From contig JARHVA010001425.1 in assembly GCA_037957365.1 (NCBI GenBank), positions 1,080,501 through 1,144,500 of the forward strand: DNA of 64,000 nucleotides. Direction: 5' to 3'. Position 1 is the stretch's first letter. Each line of letters starts with the position of its first letter. Source of the stretch: Torreya grandis. Lineage: Eukaryota; Streptophyta; Pinopsida; Cupressales; Taxaceae. Under the pieces are notes generated by a model, which did not search any database, had not been told where the DNA came from, and saw only the letters and a program-made list of their open reading frames with translations. A program made the translations under genes and the position numbers. Shown here piece by piece: positions 1 to 12,350 of this stretch.

Positions 1-249
1 AATATTTATATGTATTACATCGAGGAGGAATTTTAGTGATATCATCAACTAGAGGAATGGTATGATCATGTGGTAGTAAGGAAGGAGGAAGCCACTCTGA
101 AATGTAAGGAAGTAATTTAGTGGTATTAAAAGTATTTTTTAAATCATTAGTTTCATCATCATTAGAATTAGTGAGAGTGACCTATGAATATAGATTAATG
201 TTAACACATTTAGGTAGAGGTGCATTATTAATGCGTAGAATTATTGGAA

Positions 250-640
250 ATTTATATTGAGATTTGGGGTTTGGTAGTTGTCTACTCCATGGATTCGGAT
301 TGGCTTCATGTTTGTAGTGTTTTCCATTATGGATGAATTTAATACATTGAATCCCTAAGGAGACAATAACCCATATATGATGTGTCTATGGGTGACCTAG
401 GAGCATGTTGTAAGATAGTGGTAAATCAAGAACCATGAGCTTAGTGCATATTGTCTTGGGTCCAATAATGAGTGGGAGCCAAATATAACCAAGTGATTTT
501 TGATTTGTTTGATCAAATACTCTATATGTGAGATGAGTGGGTTTAAGATTATCTTTGGTATATCCAATATATTGTATTAACCAAAGAGAGGTGACATTAA
601 TTCCTTATCCTTCATCTACTAAGACTTTTCAAATGAGGGT
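250..640 (-). pseudogene. Retropepsin (aspartic protease) remnant of element A
   Basis: In an intact element this domain cuts the Gag-Pol polyprotein. On the minus strand the frame reads a degraded active-site stretch (VDEG, where the family has D-S/G-G), then RVFDQTNQKSLGYIWLPLII, GPKTICTKLMVLDLPLSYNM and LLGHP. The GPKT, DLPLSYN and LLGxP block is the flap-to-C-terminal pattern of plant Ty3/gypsy proteases, and the order and spacing agree. The active-site Ser/Gly is lost and there are in-frame stops, so it cannot be active. The upstream ORF at 629-910 is the linker between gag and protease; it shows motifs like LMELVHISPYHHKFL, which precede the protease in related elements, including element E in this window. 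Confidence 0.75.
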
Positions 641-1294
641 ATTATTGATTGAAATTTTAAAAAAGAGGGGTGGATCATCGGATTGAAAATGAATTTCATC
701 ATTAATCATGTCTACTTCAAGAAATTCCATGGAAGTATTATAAGATGTATAAATAGTTTCAATGGTATGTACTTCTATAGGTGAAATATCTTCAGGAGGA
801 TTTTCCAAATCAAGGGATGGTGGTTTTTCAATGTATTTTAATTTCATTAGAAATTTATGATGATATGGAGAAATATGAACTAACTCCATGAGGGATATTT
901 TACAAGGCATTAAGTTGAGTTACTCTAAGAAATTCCAATGTGATTTAGAAGATGAAAAACCGAAAAGAGGTTTATGAGGTACAATGTTTTTCATAAGAAT
1001 AGGAGAATTAGATTAAGGTTATGGTTGTGGGAGTGTTTCCTCATTTATTTCATAAGGTATGGTAGTGATGATATCTTTAAGTAGTTGGTCTTTGATTGAT
1101 GGTTTTTTAGGTTTAGTGGCTAGATCTTCGTGAGTAGGTTTAAATCTATAATTAACCTTGGTTGCATTCACATATTGGGAATTGATATAATATTGGTCAT
1201 AATAAACATTAATTTCACACATATCCTCATTTTAAAGTTATGGGTTATAAGTAGATAAATAGTTTTGAGGTTTGGATGATAAAGGTTTGGTAAA

Positions 1295-1525
1295 CTATTT
1301 ATTTTGAGAGGCTTTAACATAGTCATGATGACATAATTTGATCATCGTATCATGGTCAACTGTATCTCCTAACATAAAAGAAGAATTTTTTTTGATAATT
1401 CCATGACATGTTTCATGAGAATGAATCACATCAACATGGAACCAACATAATTTTTTAGGGTCATACCATGAAGGTGGAGCTTTATTATAGGTGAATGGTT
1501 TAGAGGGAGATAATAGCTGCCTCAT
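1295..1525 (-). pseudogene. Gag C-terminal zinc-knuckle-like segment of element A
   Basis: A 76-residue open stretch contains PPSWYDPKKLCWFHVDVIHS followed by HETCHGIIKK. The cysteines and histidines are spaced C-X2-H-X4-H-X4-C, a variant of the retroviral CCHC knuckle common in plant Ty3/gypsy Gag, expected to bind the element RNA during packaging. It lies between the gag core (higher coordinates) and the protease (lower coordinates), as expected on this strand. The same variant motif occurs twice in element E. No start codon is assigned because the frame is broken on both sides. Confidence 0.65.
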
Positions 1526-1734
1526 TTGTTAAACTATTAATGGAATATGAGAAGCAAAGGGGTTATCCACTTTGACTAATCCTATTTTTATTCAAGGATG
1601 ATTTCTAGTAATTACATTAGTGGAATTTTGGATAGATCCCTTGATGGATTTATGATTTGGCTCAAATTGTTTCATAATAATGTCTTGTCTTTTAGCTTGA
1701 TCAATTGTGTCATTTAGGTTTTATGGAGAAAAGC

Positions 1735-2210
1735 TCAAACCTTATATTGAAGTGAGGGTGTTAGTCTAGTTATAAAGATTTTTAATATATTATAATCGTT
1801 CATGTTATGATTTACTTTATGATCCAAATATTTCCATTGTTTAATGAAGTCATGTGCTGATTCAAAGGGTGATTTTTTAACATTGATAAAATGACTAAGA
1901 CAATTTTTAGGAAGGTCACCCTGTTGAAATTCTTTGACTAGGGCATCAACCATATCTTCTAATTTATAGATAGAATGTTGAGGTAAGTGATTATACCATT
2001 ATAAGACATTTTAAGTAAAATTTTTGATTAGAAGTTTGGTGGTAGAAAAGGTGTTTGTTTGAATTCATTCTTTGTAGAGATTACCAAATGACTTAAGAAA
2101 AGATGTAGGATATTTAGTCCCATCATATTTAATAATCGGATAAATATTTCCAATATCAATAGAAATAATGAAAGGAGGTAAATGTTCAATTTGGATATTT
2201 GGAATCACTT
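1735..2210 (-). pseudogene. Gag core remnant of element A
   Basis: The minus strand shows YPIIKYDGTKYPTSFLSHL near 2,120, then LEDMVDALVKEFQQGDL and KKSPFESAHDFIKQWKYL at 1,735-1,953. These fit the retrotransposon gag domain (capsid-like): P-x-K-Y-D-G-T near the start, a W-x-D-L-x-x-A-F-V-like helix, then E-S-x-x-x-[FY]-x-x-R/K-W. Gag forms the virus-like particle in the cytoplasm. The open part is 72 residues, far shorter than a full gag of several hundred residues, and the rest is joined only by reading through stops. Confidence 0.65.
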
Positions 2211-2279
2211 GTTATGCATAAGGGGTTACAAAATGATATTTCCATTGGCATCTCTAAGAGGAGGAGGGATAAAGTTTTA

Positions 2280-2668
2280 ATTAGTTTGAGGTAAAATAAG
2301 AGAAGGTTGATTATTCATGTGTAATAATTTTTGTTACATTTGCATCATTTGAGATGTATTTTTTATTTGCATAACATTCATTTCTTGGAATATTTATGTA
2401 AGGATTTGAGTGGTATCAATGTATGCTTTTAGATTATTAAGGTTTGAAGGGGAATGTTAGTGTTGGTATTAGGAGTAATATTGATGTTAGTGGGAGGAAG
2501 GATGTTCCTTGTCAAGGGATTTACTATGGGGTTATTTTTTAAGCTTGTGTCAATTAATCCTATAGTGTAATAAGGTAGTTTGGATAGGGTAGTGCCCTGA
2601 TAAGTGTGAAATGGATTTGGTCTATTGGTGTCATCATTTTGGGTCATTTGGACCATATTGTAATCCAT
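2280..2668 (-). pseudogene. Low-complexity gag N-terminus of element A
   Basis: An ORF of 79 residues (2,429-2,668) and the following interrupted frame are rich in Asn, Thr, Pro, Gln and Met, with runs such as NINITPNTNTN and QMMQM. Disordered N/T/P/Q-rich N-termini are usual upstream of the gag core in plant Ty3/gypsy elements. No motif is recognised; the assignment rests on position and composition. Confidence 0.4.
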
Positions 2669-3000
2669 ATATGAAGGGAAAGATAAGGTGTACCAAGAGT
2701 GAGTATCCTCTTAGGTAACTAAGGTAGGAAGGAAAGACCCACCTATGTATCATCTAAATAGATTAAGGTTATCCAAAAAGATTATAATAGGGGATTTCAT
2801 AATGTTTAGAATAGGAATCTAAGGAGAGAAAATAATGAAATTTACACAAAATCAACCAAGTACTAGACGTGATCAGCTAGAAAGAATTCATAAAAATGGA
2901 TTATATCAACTAGAGGGTACATATCAACCAGATGGTACATAATCAAACTAATTGAATGTGTTCTAGAAGAAGGTAATCAAAATAGTGGATCAAAAATAGA

Positions 3001-3170
3001 GTTGAATAGGTCGATTGTCTTTTGTGGGAGGATAATTAGAATAATTCTATGGGAAACTAAGTTGAATGGGTTCAATATGTTCTATGGGAATACAAACATA
3101 AGAGCTCTATGGGAATTTGAGCTGAATGGGTCGACTATGTTCTATAGGTAGGAAGATGGTAAAATTTTGG
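3001..3170. repeat. 60-bp tandem repeat, about 2.7 copies
   Basis: Units begin at 3,001, 3,061 and 3,121 with GTTGAATAGGTCGATTG, GTTGAATGGGTTCAATATG and GCTGAATGGGTCGACTATG; units 1 and 2 end in TCTATGGGAAACTAA or a close variant. The third copy decays after about 45 bp, and a weaker half copy precedes the array near 2,952. It lies 5' of element A on that element's strand, so it could be part of its leader or LTR. Confidence 0.75.
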
Positions 3171-6100
3171 ATGACCGAGTAGTAATTTTATAGGAAACTA
3201 AGATAAACACATAGGAAACTAGATCATTTAGGTCAATCTAGTGGCAACACACATCACAAAACTTATATCAACACTAGATAATACAAGTTTTACAATACAT
3301 AATATAATTAGAAACAACAAGCAATAATACTAAAGTATAAATGATAATTTAATCAATGGATATTCCTATATGTTTTAAATAATATTCTAAAATGTGATAG
3401 GGTGTTTGGATTTATAAAGGAACTAAAAAGAGGTAAGCTAAAGATAGTTTAAAATATGTTAAGGTTGAAAAATATTTGTATTGGTGATGGTATTATCTTG
3501 GTATTGGGGCCTATCCACTCACTCCACAATCTCATAGTGATAAGGGTGTTAGGTTCTTTTCCATTATATACCATCAATTGCATGTTTATACTCATCCATA
3601 AAATCAAGTTGGCTTCCCCCTTGGTGATGAAATCCAAGTAGTTAGACCTGGGTATAAATGTTTGAATGCTTATTTGATATTTTGTGATGTGGTAGTGTGT
3701 GAAATAAGAAAGTGACTAATCTCATAAATTAACCTTCTTAGTTAAACTATGTGGACTACTCTATGCAAGTAAACAAAAAAATGAATTAATTACTACTAAT
3801 GTGAGTTAATTTATTTTACTTGAAAAATACATAATGCTAAGATTAATAGATTAGCCTAGTATGTAAATAGTACATAATAAAGTTGATCTGGTCAACTCTA
3901 TCTGTTGTAAGATAGTCCAAATAAACATAGTTAAGCAAGTTGATCAAGTTTCTTGGGTAATAAGTATTAGAACTAGGTTGATTCAATCAAGTTATTTTAC
4001 CACAATTTGATAGTTTTTATAGAACTAAAAATATAGAGAAAAACTAAAATTTGACTAAAATTAAGAAAAATGAAATAACTAGTGGTTAGAATGAACCTGG
4101 ACTTTAAGATGAAGTCAATTTGATTGATTTAGCAATGCACTAAAATTGTTGAATTATTAATTTTTTTTAAGATATGTTATCTAGATGAGGGCTTGAACCT
4201 ACAAAATAAGATGTTAAAATAAATTCAACCCTATTGATTGAGTTTTCATAAAATAAATAATTAAAAATAATTGAAAGAATTATGGCAACATAGTTGATCT
4301 AGTAGTCTAAACAAAACTTATAAGAAAATTTGAAATATAGGATGAAAAACTATAGATAGGATCGATCTAGTGTGATAAGAGGGAAAATTGATCATAAAGA
4401 GCTAAGAAAGATTGATATGTTTACCTCAATTGAAAAAAAGTTAAGCTGATTCCCTAATTTAGTTGATCAAATTGCTGAAGTAGAAGATGACCTACAGAAA
4501 AAAAACTAGGTTGATTGGATCGATATAGTTATCTATATAAGAGAAAGACCTACACATAAAACTAAACTAAGTCTATTGGATTGATTGAGTATTGATATTT
4601 AGCTAGAAACTATTATATTGTGTTGATGGAGTTGATCTAGTAGTCTAAAAATGAATATTAAAAATCTACAAGGGTTAATTCATGTCAAGTTTACCATAAT
4701 GTATGAAAGTGAAAGTGAAACTAATTTAAAAATCAATTATAACTTAGAGAAGATAAATCAGCTAACTATACCACTAATAATACTTAGATAATTAGGGTCA
4801 TGACCAATATGGATCTACTAAACCTAACTAAGAGATATCTTATCATATAATATGTTTAGAGAGAGGTCTAAAGCCTCTAGTCAAGTAACACCACATAATA
4901 ACCATATCTAGGTATTGATATTCAAATGAAATAATAAAGTAAAATCAATATAATCTAATTCATACTAAATCTTGTGGCACAAATGGGGGATAAACATAAA
5001 CAATAAAAATGCAAAGAATAAATATACTCAAGTCAATATAAAGGTAATCCTAAGCAAGGAGAGACAATACATTCCTTATCCATTATACATGCAAATCTAT
5101 CTACTAAAATAAAAGAGTAAGAGTTAAGAATACTTACCTTGAAGATGAACCCATTAAGCCTCAACCTCTCCCTTGGCCAATGGTGCTTTGCAAGGGGTTG
5201 TGTATTTTTTAAGAAACTAAGGATGGACAATAGACTGTAGTCTAACCAAGGACCTCTTAGTTAATCTAAATCCTTCACAAGACAAATGTTCTCTTCCAAA
5301 AAGTATGAAACCTTAATCAATGACACCTCAAGTAGAATGGTGAAAAAGTAGATAAAGAAGCATAAATGAATAGTTATATCTATTGGAAATGGGGTAAAGA
5401 TGTATATATATATAACTTGATTTAACCCTAACCCCTTATAGAATTTTAAGTGATGTATTCGACCCAATCAACTTTGTTAGTTAGGGAAATAGAGCCATTA
5501 GGTCCTAGATTAAGTCAACTAGGCCTACATAGTCCTATAACATGCTCAATTCCCAAAACTAACTAGACCTAATTGACTGCATTTGAGAATTGGTAAAAAG
5601 GATTTTTAACTTAGGCAAGGAATATTTAACAAGATGAATTTTTAGGATAAACATGTAAAGGAGGTGTCAAAGCTTATGGAAATATATATGAGGGGTTTTT
5701 ATTGGTTTTAAGTGGAGGTATAGGGAATAATAATTTGGTGAAGTACCAAATTCTTACCCACCCCTTTATCAATGTACTCTTTAAGGCATACACTCAAAGA
5801 AGTTAAGACTCAATGAGTTATTAAAAGAGAGAAAACATCAATAATTTATAAAGTTTAAAAATATCTTGTGTATATAGTGGGTTCTAAAAATTCACTACAC
5901 AATATAAGATTATCTTAACAATCACTTATCATTACTTTCATGTAGGGGAACATACATGCACTAATAGATATAAATAAGATGCCATAGAAAAAGGTATATT
6001 TTAACTATATATTTTTTTATTGCTTCAAGTGTGCACAAACAAACTTTAAATCTCCTAAGGTCAATCATCTAGTAGTTGCATTTGACATATTATTCAATCA

Positions 6101-6700
6101 TCAATAAACCTAGGTAGCAAGTTACATTCAATAGGGTTTTCACATCATGGAAAATAAATGACGTCTTATTTACTATCATTTTCCAAACATCACTTCAAGA
6201 AATCACACATATAGGAAAGATGATACTCTACTACAATCAACACATAAACTAGCGAACACCATCTCATTATATTCATAATAGTAAGGGTGATAATACTTAG
6301 AACTTAGGTTAAACATATATGTGTTTAATTTTATCTTATGCTAAAAATCCAAATAAAAAATTTTAATTATAACTTGAGGGTTAACGATATGACAACCCTA
6401 CCCTAGCTTAATACCTAAGACCTTATGCCCCCATAATTGGGCAACCTACATATGGAGTCAATTTTAGTTGTAGTTTTTCCCTTATCTGAGTGAATTGTCT
6501 CCTTATGTAGACACTATTTATGAATTATATATCACCTCAATATTTTACTCTTAGTAAATATAGACCTTAGATATTCTTCTCATTTCTAAACCTTTATCAT
6601 TATTGAAAGGATCATTTCTGTTATCTCTCTATGATCATTATTTATTTCTTAGTCTAACCAGTGTTATTATGATGACTCAGACCTTCTATCATATTTATAG
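3171..6700. other. Unclassified repeat-derived DNA, no gene seen
   Basis: No coding region can be supported. Short ORFs on both strands (3,449-3,641 and 5,033-5,467) show no recognisable motif. The stretch 3,880-4,640 repeats the words GTTGATC and TTGATC(T/A)AGT many times, with GTTGATCTAGTAGTCTAAA at about 4,285 and 4,632, which suggests a decayed LTR or leader with internal repeats. A short inverted repeat, AATTTGGT-5 nt-ACCAAATT, sits at 5,732-5,752. Confidence 0.5.
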
Positions 6701-7600
6701 TGTTTTAAACCTACTTATATTCTATCCCTAAAAGTTTGGGACTTGTCCCTATTTTACAGGTTCTGGGACACTTGTGTTTAGTTAAATGCCTACATCGACA
6801 CTAGTGTCTTGTGCCCTAAAATCATCAAATTTTTAAATGAAATGTATACCTATGGTTTACATAAGTGATTTAACATGAGATATTTACAAAATCAATTGAG
6901 ATATATACATGATCAACCCCAATTCATTCTTCACTAGCACAAAAATAACAACTCATAAGGCAACTTATCAAAAGAATTCAATCAAGCATTTAAGGGAGAA
7001 AAAGTTGCCTATTTTATCCTATTTCTATATTAGTCATAGGGACAACACATAGACAAGTTTTAATCAATAAAGTATCATGCAGTGAGTCTTATTTTTGAAG
7101 TTATAATCTAGATCATTATTATACTTAATTTTCACATATTTTACACTTGTATGTACACAAGCCAACATATTAGGGGATAATTACATCACTCTGAGGCCCT
7201 CTTTGAAGTAGTGGATATGTAGGAAACACCTACTAACATAGGGGTATTTGGGGTTAGCTCAACACTATGAGTCCACTAACCTAATTTTACCATAATCACT
7301 ATGAATATGAAGAACTATGGTTTTACTATTTGACAAGGAATGATAACCCATGACCTAGATCTAGGCACACCATAGCGAAGGTGACATAGAACGCAGAATA
7401 TCCCAAGTGGTCACATCTATATCCAATATGTATTTTTTATAGGAAACATACATCTAGGATTTATATAAGTGTTAACACAACTATTTTAGGTTGACACAAG
7501 TGTCTGAGGCCACATAGGTAAAATTTATAGAATTTGATGACTGATCTAGAATCTAGATCCAGTCTATTTCCAACATGTTACATATCAGATCTAAGTGCGC
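6700..7600. repeat. LTR-like block, inverted copy of 59.9-60.9 kb
   Basis: Read on the minus strand, the part near 7,250 gives GGTTAGTGGACTCATAGTG then TTGAGCTAACCCCAAATACC. This matches the plus strand at about 60,155-60,200 (GGTTAGTGCTCATGGTGTTG, then AGTTGGCCCCAAAGACCCC). Similarity runs on for about 200 bp on each side. The block also holds GACACTAGTGTC, a perfect 12-bp palindrome, at about 6,799-6,810. On the plus strand it weakly resembles element F's LTR around TATGTAGGAAA. Limits are approximate. Confidence 0.5.
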
Positions 7601-9807
7601 ATAATAATCCATATAATTACCATTGTTTGAAATTTATTATAATATTAATCATTATTTTGACTTAATATTTTTATCATATCTTAGTATTTAAATTCAGAAT
7701 ATAGTTTATCTAAGTTTACAATTAATTTGCTTGTTATATAGATAGTTTATCACCCTTGTGCCCTAAGTTGTCTCTACCCATTTAACCCTAGATTAATTAA
7801 TCTATATTTTAGGGTTAAACACTTCCATGTGGCCTAATATCAAAATGGATTATCTATTCAAGCCAAATAAATAGATAAAAAAACTACCATGATTATATTA
7901 AACTTCTATAAGCTCTAAAAGTGTACACTAAAACATAACCATTTGCCTTCATTAAAACCTAGCATTTATTTCCATATTTTGATGTTGTTGAGAGTGAGAT
8001 ACAAGGATATCCAACATCCTAAGTTTATCATGCTCTTAAAAAATTATCATCTCATAATATTATAAATTATTTTTTTTAGGATTATTGGGAAGCCTATAGT
8101 TTTCTAATCATCAAACAATCATAAAGTTCACATAATGATAGTCTCACATTAGGTAGGAGTCATTATACATCCAAGAGAGTTTCCATAAATGGAAATTATT
8201 TATTTAATAATTACCATGTTACTAATATTTTATTAACATTATAAAAACTTAGGTCACCACCCAATTATTTTATTATGGGAAACATACTATTTAGACTTAC
8301 ATCTTACATGGTTAACAATGTAGGAAAGTATTTTTGGCATTCAAGGGAACACACCTTAAATTTTATCCATTACTACCCAAGCTCACTCCGTAAGCTACCT
8401 ACATATAAACTTATGTGAACCTACATAAGTATAATTAGTTGTGGTTATAGTTCACCTATTTGCAAGCACAAGTGTTAGTCCTTATTTTGAAGGCAATCAA
8501 CCTTTGCCACATAGCCTCAAAAAGTCCACTTTCATAGTTCATCCCATGAGTAAAATTATGGCTACTAAATGACCCACACACCTAGGTAGGCCTCATAAAG
8601 GTTAAGAAGAGATACCCTTACACACATATTTAAGGCTTGATTAGCTTCTCAAAGTCTAAGCAAAGTAATATGAGTTCTATTCCAAGAACACAATCAATTC
8701 TACTACTAACATCTATATTTCCTAAGTCTAACATAGTATAACTAAAACACTATATAAGTAAATTACATTTATGGCCAATAATTCAAACTAACAATTCAAA
8801 AGCATTTCCTAGGATATAAAGAGTGCATATTGATTACCAACCTATTTTATTTATGGAAATACACACTAAAAATGCACAAAAGTAAAAACAATTCCAATTA
8901 GTAGTTTTCACACCATTTCTAGGTTGATAAATTATGTATAAAACCACCCTTCAAGTAATTCACAAAATAAGCCATAAATTATTCTGATGGTTTAATCATA
9001 TTTTTTAAGCTAGATAAAATATGATTGTGGCAATAGATTTTTTTGGGAATATATTTAAAAATCACCTCACATTTTCAAATGACTTTTACAAGCTACAAAA
9101 TGCACTAGAAAGTTTCTTGTGAAAATAATTTTAAAATTAAACCAATTTTATTTACAATTATTGGTAATAAAATTATTTGACCATTGAATTGGTAATTTTT
9201 AACCATTTAAAAAGTGGTTTAAATCCCAAATTTAATAAATTTACTTAATGGTATTTATTTTACTCAAGATCTAGATTGATTTTTTTGGCCTAATTGAAAG
9301 CAAGATAACACATATTTACAAAATTGTATTGTTACTGAAAAAACTTATTTGAATAACTATCAAATTTTCTAGGCTAAGGAAAGTGGTAAAACATTAAAAT
9401 ATCTAATTTCTCAACTAAATTCAATCATCTTAATAAAATAATAATTATCTTATTGAGTCATTTATAATAACTATGAAAATGACACTAAGGCTTCACATGG
9501 TGTTCCAATATTACTTATTTGAAGGTTTGAAGTCCCCATGATTCTAAGTCTTAGAACTTAGGAATTTAAATGGGGAATATAAGGTATAAAAATAACATAT
9601 ATATAATTATGTCCCAAGGGTAATTTTATAGGTTAAATACTTAATAAAAGGAAATGTGGCACCTTGTATGTTGTCCAAAAGTAATAACCTAAAGAATCAA
9701 TTTTGGTACTTCATGAGTAGAGTGTATATTATGTGGATTCTTAAGTTTTCAAGAATGGAAGTGCATATTTCCATTAATAAAAGTAGGTTACTAATAAGAA
9801 TCAAATA
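7601..9807. other. Unclassified AT-rich DNA, no gene seen
   Basis: No ORF above background, no recognisable domain and no clear repeat boundary. Text near 9,700 (TTTTGGTACTTCATGAG) resembles the minus strand at 5,752 (TTTGGTACTTCACC), but I could not turn this into a PBS or LTR edge. Confidence 0.45.
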
Positions 9808-9812
9808 TTGGA
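9808..9812. repeat. Left TSD of element B (TTGGA)
   Basis: TTGGA here is repeated exactly at 14,693-14,697. The two copies abut the outer edges of the paired LTRs, as expected for a 5-bp target-site duplication made by integration. Confidence 0.75.
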
Positions 9813-11053
9813 TGATTCATAAATAGTTTAGAATTTTTTTTAACTTATAAAACTAATTTAAAAATGGATTTTTATTTATGATTACAATTACTCATATTTT
9901 AAAAATATATAAAATTATTCATAGAGTTATATCAACTATTTAAAAAGATATCAGAAATTGTAAAGAAAATCACAAAAGAAGAAAAAAAATAACACAAAAT
10001 TTATTTATGAGGATCAATAATAGTCTACGTCCCTAGGTCCAATATAAATGTGACCAATCCATTAATGAATAATTGGTGTGAAACATACAACTAAAGTACA
10101 CCATAATTATGGATTCAATTCAAAAAATACCTCATCCACAAAATTACCTCTTTTCCTAAAGGACTTATGGTCTTTTTTTTTTGAATTCTTGACTCTTTGT
10201 AATAATTATTCTATTAGGATTTTTGATATTCTACTAAATTCTTCCTTCATGCATTTCCAAACATTTTCATTAGCGCACAAAAGCTTATCAAAGTTTTTCC
10301 TTTCAATAATGCTTTGCTGAAATTCTCAATGCAATACAAATGTGTTTTAAATAATGCCTCATGGCCTCTTTATATACCTTTAGGAATCCATGTTTCATGG
10401 GGTTCTTCCTTATCTTTTGAGAGATAATAATGGGATTTAATTTATCCCATTTACATGATATGTGGGAATACAATTATCCATTTACAAGAATAATGAGATT
10501 GAATATTATCCCAATTTTATATGGATTAAATATTATCCATATTTTAAATGGTTTTCAGGTATCCCTCATAATGGGAATTAAATAAATTTATAATATCTTT
10601 ATAAAAAAAGACTTAGCAAAATTAAATGCCATGTCCACCTTTAATTTAGTCACCTTGACTTTAATTTTCACCTTCCACGTGGGCCTTTATCATGGTTGAA
10701 AGTAAATGACAAGTGAATATTAATTTTTTTCATATTTTACCTTATCCTACCAAGTGTTAATATATGATTGTGCCATTTGTTGATTGGAGGTTGGTCTTTT
10801 TCTTGCCACATGTGCATATTACCACATCAATATTTTGCCATATGTCAACTTCTATTTGGTCTGTGTCCATACCATGTCATCATGTCAGGTTGACCTTCTT
10901 ATACTTTGACTTACCATAAATTTTGTATAAGGAATCCATTTCATGAATAATAAATTACATTGGAAATCAATAAACAACTCTTTACATTAAAAAAGCTTTG
11001 AAGATGACTTGAGACCTTTATTTTTGTGACCTCCATAGATGATCTCTAGATCA
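9813..11053 (-). repeat. 3' LTR of element B
   Basis: This is a direct copy of 13,461-14,692. For example AATGAATAATTGGTGTGAAA at 10,063 matches AATGAATAATTAGTGTGAAA in the other copy. On the minus strand it starts TGATCTAGAGATC and ends at TCA next to the TSD. The ORF at 10,078-10,320 is only LTR sequence read on the plus strand. The copies differ mostly by transitions and small indels, showing an old insertion. Confidence 0.85.
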
Positions 11054-11075
11054 CACCTTCCTACTAAGAAGGATT
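11054..11075 (-). other. Polypurine tract of element B
   Basis: The minus strand reads TTCTTAGTAGGAAGGTG immediately before the 3' LTR. A purine-rich run here primes plus-strand DNA synthesis. It is interrupted by pyrimidines, so it is either decayed or a weak tract. Confidence 0.45.
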
Positions 11076-11289
11076 TTGGTCCCCAAAAGTCATTATATCC
11101 TCAATTATATCTATATTTTACACAATTTTTTTGCATACATTAGCCAAACTCTTTTTACCAGTCTTTTTTTGATAATATGACTTTGCTTATTTAACATCCC
11201 TGTAATGTTGATCTTTCTGTAGTTTATTAGAGTTATTGAATATTAGGATGATTTGGTATTATAATAGGCCACCACTCTTAAAATTTACC

Positions 11290-11620
11290 CTTATAGGGTC
11301 TCCCTACTCATGAAATTTAGTTGATGGGTTCTGAAAAGATATTTTATCTCATCTTTTATAATGCCATACTGATTTTCCTCTATAGAGAAATTTGTATTTC
11401 TCAAAGACAAGTATGGTGTACTTAGATAATTCCACTAAATCAAAGTGGAACCAAATCTAATTCAAATTCATCTACGAATTTAGAGGTAATTAAAAACCTT
11501 AGTTTATATGTTTTGCTTACATGTAGATTAACAACATCATTTATCCCAACCAATGAATATGATCTAAAATGTGGCTTAGTTTTCAAACCTAGGGTTTCTA
11601 TAACATCTTAAATAATTAAA
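11290..11620 (-). pseudogene. Second retropepsin-like segment of element B
   Basis: The minus strand reads ETLGLKTKPHFRSYSLVGI, then SKTYKLRFLITSKFVDEFEL and DLVPL, and after frame shifts QYGIIKDEIKYLFRTHQL. This matches the C-terminal half of a plant Ty3/gypsy protease type (V-T/S-K-x-x-K-L-R-F-x-I, F-V-D-E-x-E-L-D-x-V-P-L, then x-Y-x-x-x-K-D-x-x-x-x). The N-terminal active-site loop is not identifiable. It lies beyond the G-patch, so the element carries two protease-like segments. At least two frameshifts and several stops break it. Confidence 0.6.
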
Positions 11621-12028
11621 TTATTTTGATAATTTATATCAAAAATAGCATCTATATTTGAATGCTTAAGAATTATTATTTTTAAGAAATGTTTTTTCAC
11701 CTCTGTAAGGTGACAAATTTTGTATTGTCAGCTTGTCCTTTACTATCGTCTCCTTGATTGTTGTTATTTCAGGTTCTACTTGATGAGGCTCTATCTTTTG
11801 CTTGATTGAAGATGCAGTTATAACCTTTGCCTAAGTAATTACAATATTTTCCTAAGGTTTTTTATGACTTCTTTTTATCTTCTTTTAACATTTACCCCTT
11901 AGAATTGAAGTAAAAACTAAATTTCATGTCTTCTTTAGGCAACTTTGATTCATCAGTCTTCTTTTCTAACTTGACATGTATCATAAGCATCCTTCTAGGG
12001 ATTTATTTGGCATAATTATAAGATACAT

Positions 12029-12350
12029 TCAAGAATTCCTCTTTTCATACCTTGATAAATCATTTGAATATGTCTCATTAGATTTAACTACTTCATCTTC
12101 TGAGAATGCTTCCTTTAGCTCTTCAGGGTGTTTTGACTTGCTATTTGAGTAACTCTTTAACTCAGCTTCTTGGGAAGATTGTATTTCATTTCCATATCCT
12201 AATCTTGTGTAATGTGGTATCTTCATAACTTGGATTGGCTAGACAATTCCTTGACTATTAATGCTAAGGACCTTTCCATTAAATCCCATCTTGTCTAACA
12301 GCTTAGAACCTATTCCCCTTGTGTGCTTCTCAAATGTATCAACATAATTA
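12029..12350 (-). pseudogene. G-patch domain remnant of element B
   Basis: Residues 56-84 of the open stretch 12,239-12,493 read HTRGIGSKLLDKMGFNGK followed by QGIV. After a stop the frame continues PIQV, MKIPHYTRLGYGNE. This is the G-patch pattern: G-x-G near the start, hydrophobic-x-x-M-G-[FY]-x-G-K, Q-G-I-V-x-P-I, then x-x-L-G-[FY]. G-patches bind nucleic acid or RNA helicases and are known as retroelement add-ons next to protease. Several glycines are replaced (VLSIN where GLG is usual). A Ser/Glu/Lys-rich tail (12,029-12,180) follows. Elements C and E carry a comparable motif between protease and RT. Confidence 0.65.

Larger units (their letters stand above)
1..2700 (-). mobile_element. 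Element A: Ty3/gypsy LTR retrotransposon, gag-protease part
   Basis: The minus strand from about 2,670 down to 1 reads, through many stops and frame changes, as a low-complexity gag N-terminus, a gag core, a CX2HX4HX4C motif and a retropepsin domain, in the order usual for Ty3/gypsy elements. RT and integrase would lie beyond the left edge. No LTR, PBS or TSD could be assigned between 2,700 and 9,800, so the 5' boundary is a guess. The stops and frameshifts make it non-functional. Confidence 0.75.

Noticed and set aside
5732..5752. AATTTGGT-GAAGT-ACCAAATT as a PBS of element A or as a terminator
   Set aside because: It is a neat inverted repeat, but there is no LTR end beside it on either strand and no poly-T context of a defined transcript.
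10078..10320. Open plus-strand frame of 80 residues
   Set aside because: It lies wholly inside the 3' LTR of element B, and the other LTR copy does not keep the frame.
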